Positions 47,145 to 56,440 of a DNA stretch of 64,000 nucleotides are shown here, piece by piece. The stretch covers positions 1,984,001 to 2,048,000 of the forward strand of contig NC_020541.1 in the NCBI RefSeq assembly GCF_000230695.2, in the 5' to 3' direction. The stretch comes from Rhodanobacter denitrificans (GTDB lineage Bacteria; Pseudomonadota; Gammaproteobacteria; Xanthomonadales; Rhodanobacteraceae). Position numbers and translations under genes: made by a program. How positions within the stretch are numbered: the stretch's first letter is position 1; each line of letters opens with the position of its first letter. Under the pieces are notes generated by a model that was given only the letters and a program-made list of their open reading frames with translations, had not been told where the DNA came from and did no database searches.

Positions 47145-47157
47145 GACGGCGGGTCAA

Positions 47158-47175
47158 CTTGAACGGACGTTCAAG
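47158..47175. promoter_or_regulatory. Probable LexA2 operator CTTGAAC-GGAC-GTTCAAG
   Basis: A perfect 7-bp palindrome with a 4-bp centre, 13 bp upstream of the lexA start and between it and the SRAP gene. It matches neither the E. coli box (CTG-N10-CAG) nor the common Xanthomonas LexA1 box, as expected for a cassette-specific repressor. Confidence 0.65.
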
Positions 47176-47205
47176 CCTACTCGGTCCGGTCAGGACTGCC
47201 AAGCC

Positions 47206-47880
47206 CTACTCTGGCGGCGTGAACGGGTCGAGCAGCTGCGGATCGTCGTCACGCGACGCATTGACCCTGCGGGAAACCGGCCGCACCACCAGATCCGGAA
47301 CGGGCACCGCCAGCATCAGGGCCATCGCGTCGTCCGGCGTTGCGCGCAGGTATTCCTCCACCAGCTCGGCCGGGATGCACACCGGCATGCGGTCGTGGAT
47401 CGTCGCGGCGGCGCCGTCGGATGCCGTGACGATGATCGTGCAGGAGCCGGCCTCATCCTCATCCTGGAGCGGGTGCCGAGGCTCCCAGAGCCCAGCCGCG
47501 AACAGATCATGGCCGTCTGCCCTGGTCAGGTAGTAGGGCTGCTTCACCTTCCCTTCCAGTCGCCACTCGTAGTAGCCGGCCATGGGGATGACGCACCGGC
47601 GTGCCTTGAACGCCGCGCGGAACGCGGGCTTCGTGGCCACCGTCTCAATGCGGGCATTGAACGTCGAGTAGGACTGCTTGAGGTCCTTGACCCAGAACGG
47701 GAGCAGCCCCCACCGCAACCGGCGAACCGCGAGCTGATCGTCGGCGTCGAGAACCACCGCCGCGCGCTGGGTAGGCGCCAGGTTGTAGCGCGGCGTGAGG
47801 TTCGCCAGCTCGTCGGCCAGCGTCGGCGCCGGAAGGTCGCCGGGAAAGCGTAGAGGGAGCTGGACGAAGCGGCCGCACAT
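47206..47880 (-). CDS. yedK: SRAP-domain abasic-site protein (YedK-type)
   Basis: 224 aa. All SRAP elements are present: MCGRF (catalytic Cys2), RYNLAPTQ, STFNARIET, AGYYEW and TIHDRMPV. YedK/HMCES proteins form a thiazolidine link with abasic sites in single-stranded DNA and so protect them. It lies upstream of the lexA-imuA-imuB cassette on the same strand (61-bp gap containing the LexA-type palindrome), in keeping with its frequent SOS linkage. Confidence 0.94.
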   Translation of the reverse strand: MCGRFVQLPLRFPGDLPAPTLADELANLTPRYNLAPTQRAAVVLDADDQLAVRRLRWGLLPFWVKDLKQSYSTFNARIETVATKPAFRAAFKARRCVIPMAGYYEWRLEGKVKQPYYLTRADGHDLFAAGLWEPRHPLQDEDEAGSCTIIVTASDGAAATIHDRMPVCIPAELVEEYLRATPDDAMALMLAVPVPDLVVRPVSRRVNASRDDDPQLLDPFTPPE

Positions 47881-47915
47881 GGGCGGGAGCGTAGCACCGG
47901 CTGCGGGACGCCTCT

Positions 47916-48518
47916 CTACCGCGGCCGCATCCGCCGGATGTCGGCGAGAATCCGCCGGTGCGCTGTCGGTGTGAACTCGAGCATGCGGGCCCTGCGCCGG
48001 ACCTTCTCGGGCAAGGTGTTGACGGTCAGTTTCGTCACTGCCTCACCGCGGCCCTGCGACAACTCGAAGACCAGGTAATCCCGCGTGGCCACGGCAAGTG
48101 CCCACAGGCGACAGATCGCCTCCGGATCGTCGCAATCCTCGCCACGCAGCGGGAATCTGAGCGTCCTTCCGTATGGCAGCGAGGAGGCCTTCGCTTCGAA
48201 GAACGCCCGGTTGCGCGAGGACCAGCTGAACATCACACCTGGCCGCCCCGTGCGGACGGACTTGTGGTCGCGTTCGACCTTGTCGGTGTGCTTGAGCTCC
48301 CCTGCGCGGCGCATCGCTCTGCGGCGGCGCTCCAGCTCGGTGACAGCCTTGGCCAGCCCGACTACCGTGTCACTGGCCGGGAAATATTGCTGGCCAAACC
48401 GCCGGCTTGCGAAGGTCACGCGCCACAAGTGCGCGGCGCGCATATACGAGATACCGACCGGCACTTGGTGCGTGTTCCCGTCGACCGTCGTCAATTCTCG
48501 GAGTCGATACTCGTCCAT
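47916..48518 (-). CDS. Hypothetical 200-aa basic protein
   Basis: The ATG giving MDEYRLRELTTVDG is chosen as start; a longer frame reaches 48719 but its extension looks non-coding. The protein is Arg-rich and soluble. YMRAAHLWRVTFASRRFGQQ followed by AKAVTELERRRRAM faintly recalls AP2-type or integrase arm-binding folds, but this is not firm. It precedes yedK by 35 bp on the same strand. Confidence 0.6.
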   Translation of the reverse strand: MDEYRLRELTTVDGNTHQVPVGISYMRAAHLWRVTFASRRFGQQYFPASDTVVGLAKAVTELERRRRAMRRAGELKHTDKVERDHKSVRTGRPGVMFSWSSRNRAFFEAKASSLPYGRTLRFPLRGEDCDDPEAICRLWALAVATRDYLVFELSQGRGEAVTKLTVNTLPEKVRRRARMLEFTPTAHRRILADIRRMRPR

Positions 48519-49272
48519 CGGCCTGAGTATTGCCCTTAGTCGTCCTGCTCGCGACAGTCGCCTCGGAGTTTCCGGTATTCCATCGCGACCACCTGGTCCG
48601 TGCTCATTCCACCACTCGGATCTGGTGCATGCGCGACAATCGTAGGCGACCATCGCCCGATCAATCCGCATTGCGTCCCCGACAGAACCGATAGGCCCAT
48701 CCTTGGGCCTGGTCACCACGACTCCGCGTGGATTTCGGAACGCGACACCTAGCGGCGTGGCGGGTGTTCAGGCAGCACAGGGGGGAGCTGCCTGATGCTT
48801 CGAGGCTGGGCATCTCCGTCACTGGAGATTCGGCTCCCAACCTCCGCCGCCAATGGCGGCGTGCTGCGTGGCGGTCAGGCCGGGTCTCCACGGCCTTGGG
48901 TATCCTCACCCGGCGGCCTGACCACCAACTCCAAAATCTGGCATTCCCTTGCCGTCGCTCGCTTTCCTTGCCTGGCGTCCTGCCTGGGCGTTCCTGCCCG
49001 ACTCCTACCTCCTCCTCGGCGTCCTGCCCGTGCGCTGCCTTCCTGGCGCTGGCGGCGTCCGTGCCGCCTGTCTGGGCTCCCTGCCCCGATGCCATCCTCC
49101 TGGCGACCGTCTCGCTCCTTGAGACCGATGTGAGCACACCTCCGTGATCGCGCAAGTCCTGTTTCAGTGACGGTCCGCACGATCCCTCGCTGGCCGGCGT
49201 CGCGTCTCACTCGTTGCGACGAAGTGATCCCATCACATGCCGCCGATCTCGCAAGTCCCCTTGCCACCCGAG
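48519..49272. other. 754-bp region without a credible gene; contains a large stem
   Basis: Frames of 110-165 codons exist on both strands, but they are Arg/Ser/Pro-biased, lack ribosome sites and resemble nothing. A notable inverted repeat pairs GGTCAGGCC (48873-48881) with GGCCTGACC (48915-48923), extended by GGGT/ACCC. No promoter could be assigned. It may be a decayed gene or a structured locus. Confidence 0.5.
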
Positions 49273-50490
49273 TCACGTCGCAGCGGTCTTGGCCACGGCG
49301 CCGGTCAGAAGGCGCCGCGCTTTCTCCTGCGGGAGTGCCGCATCCACCAGGACGACGCCTTGGTCGTGGTCCGACATCTCGGCGACGTGAGACGAAAGGT
49401 CGACCGCCAATCGCCTGGCATCCGGTAGCACCAACTCGAACGCCGGTGCACGCGGGTATGGCGACGGGAACAGTGGCGCGGCCAGCTCGACCTCCAACTC
49501 CAGCCGCTTCCATCCGCGCCAGAAGTGCATCTGCTCCAGGAGCAGGCGCGCCAGCGCGCGGTGGTCCTCGCTCGGCACCGGCAGCAGCGTGCGCCGATCG
49601 AGGGCATGCAGCAGCAGTACATCACCCAGGCGGCAGCGGCCGTCGCCATCAGCTACGCAGAGCGCCAATGTCCAGTATGGGCCGTGGCGACCGTCGTCGC
49701 CCACCGGCAGCCGGATGCCGCCCTGCACCGGCACGGCACAGCGGCCGCCGCGCTGATCCTTGCTCACTACGAATCCGGCACCGTAGCTGCTCTGAGCGAG
49801 CGTAATTTCCTCGGTGATGCCGACGAAAAGTCCGCACACCGTGCCCGCTGGTTCGCTTGTTCGACCCAGCGTCGAGAGCAGGCGAGGAATCGCCGGCAGG
49901 TAGGTAGTCCCGACGTCGCGAAACAGATGCGACCCGTCGATTTCCTGGCCGCCGAGATGGCGCAGCCTCGCAAATGGCGTCTCCAGCATGCGCAGCTGCC
50001 CGGCCGGCACCTGGCTCGCAAACGAGGAGACATGCAGGCGGTCGTAACCCAGTTGCGCGAGTGCCGTGCGCAACAGGCGTGACATCACGCTCTGGCGCTC
50101 CTCAGCGTCCTGTCCAATGGGAAACAGGGCCGCGAGATCCCACCTTCCCTCGAGCTGACCGTCTTCGTCCGACCCAGACTCGGCGAGGTCCACCGGGCGG
50201 ATCGCGCCGGCGAACGGACAATCCCCTCGGTGGGCGACATGGCCGAACCGGAATGGGTGCATGCCGCCACGGCCATCGCGAGGGCCGATCATCGGCCACG
50301 TGTCGTCCGGCCCTTGAGCGCAGTCGCAGGCGAGCCATAGCCGCTGGCGGTGCAGGTCAGCCAGCGCAGCGCGCGCAACGGCCAACTGGTCCTGTGTGCG
50401 GTCATCCGTGAAAAACGCCCGGCGCAGTGCTTCCACGGTGGATTGTGGCGCCGGCGCTGTGCGAGTCTGGCGATTGTGGATGTGGAGCAT
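49273..50490 (-). CDS. Hypothetical 405-aa protein with Cys motifs
   Basis: Not recognised. The N-terminal part has possible metal ligands (WLACDCAQG and HRGDCPFAG), then a mixed alpha/beta protein with no membrane helix. It starts 9 bp after the SprT-like paralogue, so they form an operon. It is probably an island or plasmid backbone protein. Confidence 0.7.
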   Translation of the reverse strand: MLHIHNRQTRTAPAPQSTVEALRRAFFTDDRTQDQLAVARAALADLHRQRLWLACDCAQGPDDTWPMIGPRDGRGGMHPFRFGHVAHRGDCPFAGAIRPVDLAESGSDEDGQLEGRWDLAALFPIGQDAEERQSVMSRLLRTALAQLGYDRLHVSSFASQVPAGQLRMLETPFARLRHLGGQEIDGSHLFRDVGTTYLPAIPRLLSTLGRTSEPAGTVCGLFVGITEEITLAQSSYGAGFVVSKDQRGGRCAVPVQGGIRLPVGDDGRHGPYWTLALCVADGDGRCRLGDVLLLHALDRRTLLPVPSEDHRALARLLLEQMHFWRGWKRLELEVELAAPLFPSPYPRAPAFELVLPDARRLAVDLSSHVAEMSDHDQGVVLVDAALPQEKARRLLTGAVAKTAAT

Positions 50491-50499
50491 GGTTTCCTC

Positions 50500-51543
50500 C
50501 TACGCGCTCGACGTCATCGCGACCTTGCAGGTACCGCAGTCGAGGCAAGCCGTGCCTTTCGCCCATGCCTTCTGCCCGCAGGACGGGCACGTGAACCTCA
50601 CCTTGTCCCGCCGCGGCTTGCTGCCCGGCTCCGGCTGACCACCTACGCTGATCAGGGGTACCGGCTTCGGCTCCTCCCCCGCCCGCGCCTTGCTGCCCGA
50701 ATCCAAGATGACGGCACCACCTTCCTGCGCGGGCCGCGGGCGGCCGTCGGCTGGCGAAAGCGCTTCGGCTCCCCGATCGTCGTCCTGCGGGAGCACATAC
50801 GACTCAGTCGCTGCAGGACCAGGTGCGCCCCAGTCGAACGCGTCCTCTGGCGCAGGCTCCTGGCGCTGGTCAAGTGCCACCTGCGCGGCGGCGTCGGCCG
50901 GCGTGTGCCGTCCGTCGATGGCGTCGAGCTCTGGCTCGTCGTCTTGCACCTGGCTCACCAGCAGACCCATGCGGCCAAGCAGCTGGCTGCCGAGCAGCTG
51001 GTGCTCTCGTTCCGATGAGCCAGCGTCCTCGCCCTCCAGCCACGGCGACGCCACGCGGTCCAGCCAGGTGATGCCGAAGCCGCTGGCGACCAGATCGCGC
51101 ACCGCCTCGTCGAATGGCCCACCCTCGATGATGTAGTGCTCGACCTTCTCGCCGGTGCGCTTGCCTCCCGGCCGACCGGTGCTGCTGGGCATCAAACCCA
51201 ACGCCTCCATGCGGTCGGCCCACGCCTTCGAGTGGTAGCCGCGCCGTCCCTGCACGCCACGCATGTGCGCCCACAGGTGAACCATGTTGTGTGCCAGCTC
51301 GCTGAGGACCTCCGGGAGCGTGGCCAGCGCAAAGATCTGCGGATTCATCGCGATCTCGTGCGTGGTCGTGGCGTCCGCCCGAATGAACCGGTGGGCGGAG
51401 AAGAATCCCCGAAAGCCACGACTGCGTTGCAGCGTGATCAGGCACGGCGGGAGTTCGGCATCGAACAGTCGATCGTTGAGGACCTCGAAGGCATGTGCCA
51501 GCTCCTCATGTGCCTGCTCAGTCGGCGTCCGCGAGCGATCCAT
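50500..51543 (-). CDS. SprT-like protein with altered active site and C-terminal zinc ribbon
   Basis: 347 aa, a paralogue of the protein at 37440-38351: AFEVLNDRLFDAELPPCLIT, GRRGYHSKAW and GLMPSSTGRPGG align closely. The active-site motif reads AHNMVHLW (His85, Asn86, His89): the catalytic Glu is replaced by Asn, while the His ligands, including His104, remain. It is therefore probably zinc-binding but not proteolytic. The C-terminal zinc ribbon (FTCPSCGQ, CLDCG) is kept. It lies in a leftward operon with the 405-aa gene. Confidence 0.85.
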   Translation of the reverse strand: MDRSRTPTEQAHEELAHAFEVLNDRLFDAELPPCLITLQRSRGFRGFFSAHRFIRADATTTHEIAMNPQIFALATLPEVLSELAHNMVHLWAHMRGVQGRRGYHSKAWADRMEALGLMPSSTGRPGGKRTGEKVEHYIIEGGPFDEAVRDLVASGFGITWLDRVASPWLEGEDAGSSEREHQLLGSQLLGRMGLLVSQVQDDEPELDAIDGRHTPADAAAQVALDQRQEPAPEDAFDWGAPGPAATESYVLPQDDDRGAEALSPADGRPRPAQEGGAVILDSGSKARAGEEPKPVPLISVGGQPEPGSKPRRDKVRFTCPSCGQKAWAKGTACLDCGTCKVAMTSSA

Positions 51544-51551
51544 GGGAGGGC

Positions 51552-53417
51552 TCAGCGCGCCGCGACGGCGACTGGAGTGACGGTCAAGGTCGCACCGATG
51601 TCAGCGCGGACCGCCTCCGCGAGCTTGGCCAACTGCGCCTGCTGCGCTGGGTCGCATTGGACCGGATTTGCTTGGAGGGTGACCGAGCGCTGCACGCGGA
51701 GCGTCCGGCTCGCGTCGTCGTAGATGTACGTCGCCTGGTACCTACCGAGGCCGGCGCCCACCGAAAGGTCGACATTCCTGGGCACGTCGACCCTTACCGG
51801 AAGCACCCAATGGAGCTGCGTTTCCTCGCTGCGCACGGTGCGCTGGCAGAGCCCTGGGCCACGCTGGGCGGCGAAGGCATCCATGGGCCTGGTTCCGGTG
51901 ACCACGCGCGGAATCGGCATTCGGTACGCCGTGAGCCCGTGGTAAGCGGGCACGGTGAAGGTGGTGTTGATGACGAACCGATTGGACGGCTGCAGCGGAT
52001 CATCCGTATGCACGATGGCTAGTTGCGTCCCGACGGGCGCATTCCGACTGACCAGGCCACGCAGAGCAATCGGGTCATTGGCGAACACGTCGTGCCTGGC
52101 GCTGGCGGCCATGTCGCCGTAGGCGGCCACGGTGGTGGATCCCTGCAGACTGCCATCGGCCAGCATCACGAGCTGTGTCGCCGTACCGCCGTTGCTGGTG
52201 GTCGCGGTGGCATCGGGAATCTGCAGCGGAGCCACGCCGCCGCCCGGCCCGATCCGAATGCCGAATTTGCCGTGGTCCTCGGGGTCGTATTCACCGAGCG
52301 CGAGCACGGGATTGCCGATGTCGAGAACGTGCTGGCCGTTGTCGACCGTCAGCAACAGCTTGTCCTGAAACTCCGGCACGAGAGGTAGCTGATCGCCCCA
52401 CATCACCGGCAGGCTCGGTACGAACACGAGGTCGCTCGGCAGCTCCTTGGCGTGCATCAGCGCCTGAAGGAGGATCACGCGGTCCTCTGCCGTGCCGTAC
52501 TTTGAAAGCAGGATGTCCTGCGCGGCGCGCGGCCTGTCGTTGGCCAGCCCCAGGGGAACGGGCACCAATGCGATGTGCGCGTTTATCCAGGCGTAATAGC
52601 GCCGCACCAGCACGCTCGGATCAATCGCGTTCTCGCCGATCGAGTCGGCGAGCTGCTGCAGCTCGAGGGTCACCCGTTCCGCCGGTGCGATCCGGCCGAG
52701 GTAGGCCACGCCGACTGCGCGAGGGTCCGCGGACCGACCGATCGCCACGAACGGGCTCTTGGCCAGCAGGGTCGAGGTCGACGCGACGTTGACCAGTGGC
52801 GCGACCTTGTCGGCGGTCATGGTCCAGTGCTCGGTGCCTCCAATCCTCTGGTGGTCGGTTCGCATGTTATTCACGCGCACATTGAGGTGCATCGCGGCCG
52901 GGGCGCTCACATCGAAGCGCAGTTCCTTGATGGGAAAGGCGCGGGAAACGACCTGGAAATAGCCCCCTTGCCCTTGCAGCAGGGGTCGGTCAGTGCGGAT
53001 GACGTAGTGCGCCGACACCACCGCACCTGGCTGAAGGCCGGCGAATCGGATTTCCTTTCGCTGTACGTCGCGGTAGGACGGAGCCGCCACGGGAGTCGGC
53101 CACGGGTGAGTAGCGATGTCGCCGGCGCCGACTTCGCGCATGGTCTGGTCCGGCATGACCACTGACGCGCCTTTGATGTCGACCGATTGGCGCGCGAGAT
53201 TGAACGGAATGGTCAGCGTGCCGAGCATCCGCACCCCTTCGGCATCCATGGCCTTCATGATCTGCGTCCGATCCACCACCGTGGCGCCGGATGCCGAGAC
53301 CTGGATGCTTGCTCGGTCCAGCACCACCATCACGTGGGGATCCTCGGCTGCCGCTCCCAGCGGCAGCAGCATCGCGGTTGCGAGGAGCGCGCACGCCGGC
53401 GCGGAAAAGCATTTCAT
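51552..53417 (-). CDS. Exported DUF3857/transglutaminase-like protein, non-catalytic
   Basis: 621 aa. A signal peptide (ACALLATAMLLPLGAAAE) leads to a beta-rich DUF3857-like region (VMVVLDRASIQVSASGA, FAGLQPGAVVSAHYVIRTD), a helical transglutaminase-like core (YGTAEDRVILLQALMHAKEL) and a C-terminal beta domain. The transglutaminase Cys position (usually GDCxDK) reads GTAED, so no catalysis is expected. Periplasmic or surface role unknown. The start overlaps the end of the small membrane gene by 4 bp (ATGA). Ribosome site AAGGAAG. Confidence 0.75.
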   Translation of the reverse strand: MKCFSAPACALLATAMLLPLGAAAEDPHVMVVLDRASIQVSASGATVVDRTQIMKAMDAEGVRMLGTLTIPFNLARQSVDIKGASVVMPDQTMREVGAGDIATHPWPTPVAAPSYRDVQRKEIRFAGLQPGAVVSAHYVIRTDRPLLQGQGGYFQVVSRAFPIKELRFDVSAPAAMHLNVRVNNMRTDHQRIGGTEHWTMTADKVAPLVNVASTSTLLAKSPFVAIGRSADPRAVGVAYLGRIAPAERVTLELQQLADSIGENAIDPSVLVRRYYAWINAHIALVPVPLGLANDRPRAAQDILLSKYGTAEDRVILLQALMHAKELPSDLVFVPSLPVMWGDQLPLVPEFQDKLLLTVDNGQHVLDIGNPVLALGEYDPEDHGKFGIRIGPGGGVAPLQIPDATATTSNGGTATQLVMLADGSLQGSTTVAAYGDMAASARHDVFANDPIALRGLVSRNAPVGTQLAIVHTDDPLQPSNRFVINTTFTVPAYHGLTAYRMPIPRVVTGTRPMDAFAAQRGPGLCQRTVRSEETQLHWVLPVRVDVPRNVDLSVGAGLGRYQATYIYDDASRTLRVQRSVTLQANPVQCDPAQQAQLAKLAEAVRADIGATLTVTPVAVAAR

Positions 53418-53659
53418 CGAGTCGCTTCCTTCGGCGCCCCGTGCCGCAGCAAGGGACGACTCTGGTGGATGGCAAGCCGCCGCGGAGCGGACGGACGCCG
53501 GGTGGGAGGAGCCAGCCACAGGACTACGAGGCACAGAATGGCGGTGGCGGCGTCGACGCCGATCAGCGGCAGCGCCAAAGCAGGCTTGAGTGACGCCGCA
53601 ACACCTGCCACGATCTGCAGCACGGCGATGAACACTAGGGCGTGGGGGAGCGCTCGCAT
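53414..53659 (-). CDS. Small membrane protein, 81 aa
   Basis: Two predicted helices (ALVFIAVLQIVAGVAASL and AATAILCLVVLWLAP) and a basic C-terminus. The start is uncertain (53659 or 53689). The stop overlaps the next start (ATGA), so the two genes are coupled. No family recognised. Confidence 0.6.
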   Translation of the reverse strand: MRALPHALVFIAVLQIVAGVAASLKPALALPLIGVDAATAILCLVVLWLAPPTRRPSAPRRLAIHQSRPLLRHGAPKEATR

Positions 53660-53850
53660 GGTTCGTGGGTCCTCGAGAGGCACCTCCATGCTAGGGCTTG
53701 CCCCTCGGCTGAGCGGGTCGCGGTCGTGGCCTTCAACTGGGGACTGGCGGCACATCGACCCACGCCGCATGCGATCTGGCTCACGACCTCCGGGCATGGC
53801 GTTTAGCTACCATGGTCGGTTCCTCCATCTGCTGGCGCGGCCATCTACCT

Positions 53851-55155
53851 ATGCGTGACGTTACGGTTCACCCCCGCTGGATTGCAGCGCAGCTGCGCAT
53901 TCGCGACGGGGCCTACGCCATGCAGGCGCTGCGGGACGCCGCCTTACAGCCAGAAAGCCCTGAGATTGCCGAAGCCGAGCGCGAGCTGGCGGCCCGAGCC
54001 GACGCCCTATGTGATCAGGCGGTGGCGGCGTTTGGCCGCGACGCGCGGGCGGTGCGCAGCATCTACAACCGCACTGAGGATCCTCTGGCCCGCTTTGCCG
54101 TCCTGGCCAACCCCTACTACAAGGCCACCGGCTGGGGCGCGAGCGTGCTGGACCTCGACCAAGCCACGGCCCTGCTATGTTCCGGCGACCCGGCGGACCT
54201 CCAGGTCTTCATGGCTAACCCGCGGTTGTCCCCGGATGGCCTGCTGGATGTCCTACTTCGACGCGGACCGGCGTCGAGCCTGTCTCCCGACCATCCGTCG
54301 TGGCCGGCGATCTTCCAGGGGTTAGCCGAGAACCCGTCGCTGGGCGACCTTTTTGATACGAGTCGGCGCCTCCCGAACGCCGCCGCGCGCCAGTCCCTGC
54401 CTTCGGCACTCCTCGAATGCGTCCGCTGGTTGCCACCAGCCGAGCCGCTGGCAACCGCCTTGGCGGGTTTCCTGACGGCCCTGCACGACGATCGCGCGCC
54501 CGGGACCACCTTCCCACCGGGAGATGTCGCGGCGACGGTCCTTCACTGGCACCCCGACGTCAGCAGCGACGCCTCCGGCAGCTCAGCGTTTCGGGTGCAG
54601 ATGCTTCTTGCCATCCTCTTTGGCAGTCGCGTAGAACTGCCGGCGCGCAATGCCTTTGCGTCTGCCCGCGCCGCTTCGATGGCGTTGGCCAATGTGTCCA
54701 GCGACGACGAGCTAGAGACGTTGGCGGACGTCGACGCGGCGGCGTTCTTCGCCGGCATGCCCTTCAACCCCGCGCTATACGAAGACCACGCCCTCGGTAC
54801 GACGTTTCTATCCTTGGCAGCGGGCTCCAATGAGGCCGCCATGGCGCTCTACCTCAGCCGGCGGTCCAAATTCGATCGCCTGTGGCAGGTGGACCGCGCG
54901 GTGACCGCTCGCGACCTCGCTGTGCTGCGACGGGTCATGCGCGACGATCACAAGCAAGGCGCGTCCAAGGACGACGTAGAGAGCTTGCTGCGAGATCGAG
55001 AAGCCATGGTGGAAGATGACGCTGCGCGCCGTGCCTGGATCAGGTATGGGCACCCCAAGCTGTCCCGCTGGCGTCGGGCCGTGCTCGCCGCCGTGATCCT
55101 CATCATCGTGTTGCTGCTGATCGAGATGGTGGAAATTCGCGGGCTTACTCCATAA
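53851..55155 (+). CDS. Hypothetical 434-aa protein with C-terminal membrane anchor
   Basis: Soluble helical region of ~405 residues rich in Ala, Leu and Asp (ARFAVLANPYYKATGWG; LQVFMANPRLSPDGLLDVLL), then a single C-terminal helix (VLAAVILIIVLLLIEMVEI), suggesting tail anchoring with the bulk in the cytoplasm. The repeated 'NP-LS-D-LLD' pattern hints at helical repeats. Not recognised. It diverges from the DUF3857 operon. Confidence 0.7.
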   Translation: MRDVTVHPRWIAAQLRIRDGAYAMQALRDAALQPESPEIAEAERELAARADALCDQAVAAFGRDARAVRSIYNRTEDPLARFAVLANPYYKATGWGASVLDLDQATALLCSGDPADLQVFMANPRLSPDGLLDVLLRRGPASSLSPDHPSWPAIFQGLAENPSLGDLFDTSRRLPNAAARQSLPSALLECVRWLPPAEPLATALAGFLTALHDDRAPGTTFPPGDVAATVLHWHPDVSSDASGSSAFRVQMLLAILFGSRVELPARNAFASARAASMALANVSSDDELETLADVDAAAFFAGMPFNPALYEDHALGTTFLSLAAGSNEAAMALYLSRRSKFDRLWQVDRAVTARDLAVLRRVMRDDHKQGASKDDVESLLRDREAMVEDDAARRAWIRYGHPKLSRWRRAVLAAVILIIVLLLIEMVEIRGLTP

Positions 55156-55222
55156 CCGTCCCGCGGGCCTTGCGGGAAACCCGGTTAGCCGTACAAGTGG
55201 AACTCTCGCTGGAGATTTCCGC

Positions 55223-56395
55223 ATGGCACCACCCAATGCTCACGCGCAGGCGCGCGACCCGTCGGTCGCTGGCTTTGTTGCCCCCAGGAGCCTCGCTGAC
55301 TTCAATGAACGGCTCCATGCCCATGCGTTGCCAGGGCCGCTGACGCCCGAGGAGCACAAACGGCTCGTCGAGCAGTTCGACCGTGCCGATGTCATCCGCG
55401 CGCTCACGTCCTTGCACAACCGCGCCCGCAACAGCGACGGCGCCCGCGCGTTCCTGCTGCGTTCGATCAACCAGGTCCGCCAGGCGCCCACTGCCGCGGC
55501 GCCTGCCCCTTTCGCCGAGCCGAAAAATCTCGGCGAATTCAACGCACAGCTGGAGGCGACGCGCCTGCATCGGCCGCTCGCCGTGGCGGAGATGGACGTC
55601 CTGCTCCAGCAGGTCGGACGTACCGACCTCATTGCCGCCTTGCGCGACGTGCACCAAGGTGGCCCCGCCCGCGCGGAGGCTGAAACGATGTTGCGCCGGG
55701 TGCTCGCGGATGCCGTGGTGCGGGCGGCCCGCGGCCAGCTCCGGCCGTCCGCCGCAAGCGAACTGCCGCCGATCTCAGACGACGACGATGGCTTCGCCGG
55801 CACCGACGCGCCGGCACGTGCGCCCGCGCCACCTGCGGCGCCGGCGGAGCGGCCCCAGCATCGCCCGCCGGCGCCTGCCGCTCGAGCAAGCACGCCGTCG
55901 CCGCAGACCGCGGACGCCAACCATGATCGGCCTCAGGCGCGCGCATACGGCAAGCGGGCGGCACTGTGCGTCGAGCCCTCCGACAGCGGGAGCCAAGGGC
56001 CCACCCTCATGGTCGAGATGGCCGCCGCGGTACCGGACAAGGAAAAGACCTACGACTGGAAGCACTCCAAGATCCGCTTCCAACTGATGCGCAAGGAGCT
56101 TCTGTATCTGCTGGCCGTCTTGTATGGCTGGGCCGGCGCTGCGGAGTTCAAGAACCACGGCGAGTCGAAGGTCAAGTCGCTTTCGCTCGAGAACCAGGAC
56201 GGCGGCAAGCTGTTCATGAAAATGTCCGACAAGGGCGCACCGATGCTGGTCCTTCCGGTGACCGAGGTGGATGCGCTGGCCGACTTCACGGTGCTTGCCC
56301 TGCAGCAGGCCTGCAAGACGTTCCACCAGTTCGGGCCGACCGAGCTGCTCGCCTTCGTGCGCCAGCGCGTGGCGCCCGGCATGCGGGCGCCGTAG
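55223..56395 (+). CDS. Hypothetical 390-aa protein with internal duplication and Pro-rich linker
   Basis: GGAGA precedes the ATG. Two similar N-terminal modules (SLADFNERLHAHALPGPLTP at ~23 and NLGEFNAQLEATRLHRPLAV at ~102) are each followed by a helical stretch (RADVIRALTSLHN; RTDLIAALRDVHQ), so an ~80-residue repeat is clear. A Pro/Ala-rich linker leads to a C-terminal alpha/beta domain (KHSKIRFQLMRKELLYLLAV). Function unknown. It follows the 434-aa gene by 67 bp and may share its transcript. Confidence 0.7.
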   Translation: MAPPNAHAQARDPSVAGFVAPRSLADFNERLHAHALPGPLTPEEHKRLVEQFDRADVIRALTSLHNRARNSDGARAFLLRSINQVRQAPTAAAPAPFAEPKNLGEFNAQLEATRLHRPLAVAEMDVLLQQVGRTDLIAALRDVHQGGPARAEAETMLRRVLADAVVRAARGQLRPSAASELPPISDDDDGFAGTDAPARAPAPPAAPAERPQHRPPAPAARASTPSPQTADANHDRPQARAYGKRAALCVEPSDSGSQGPTLMVEMAAAVPDKEKTYDWKHSKIRFQLMRKELLYLLAVLYGWAGAAEFKNHGESKVKSLSLENQDGGKLFMKMSDKGAPMLVLPVTEVDALADFTVLALQQACKTFHQFGPTELLAFVRQRVAPGMRAP

Positions 56396-56440
56396 CCGCC
56401 ACGCTCTCCTTGGCATCCGGCTTCGGCTGCACAGCAGGTA

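Noticed and set aside
44913..47162. 749-codon plus-strand frame across imuB, imuA and lexA
   Set aside because: Antisense to three well-identified genes; low-complexity Arg/Ser/Pro composition.
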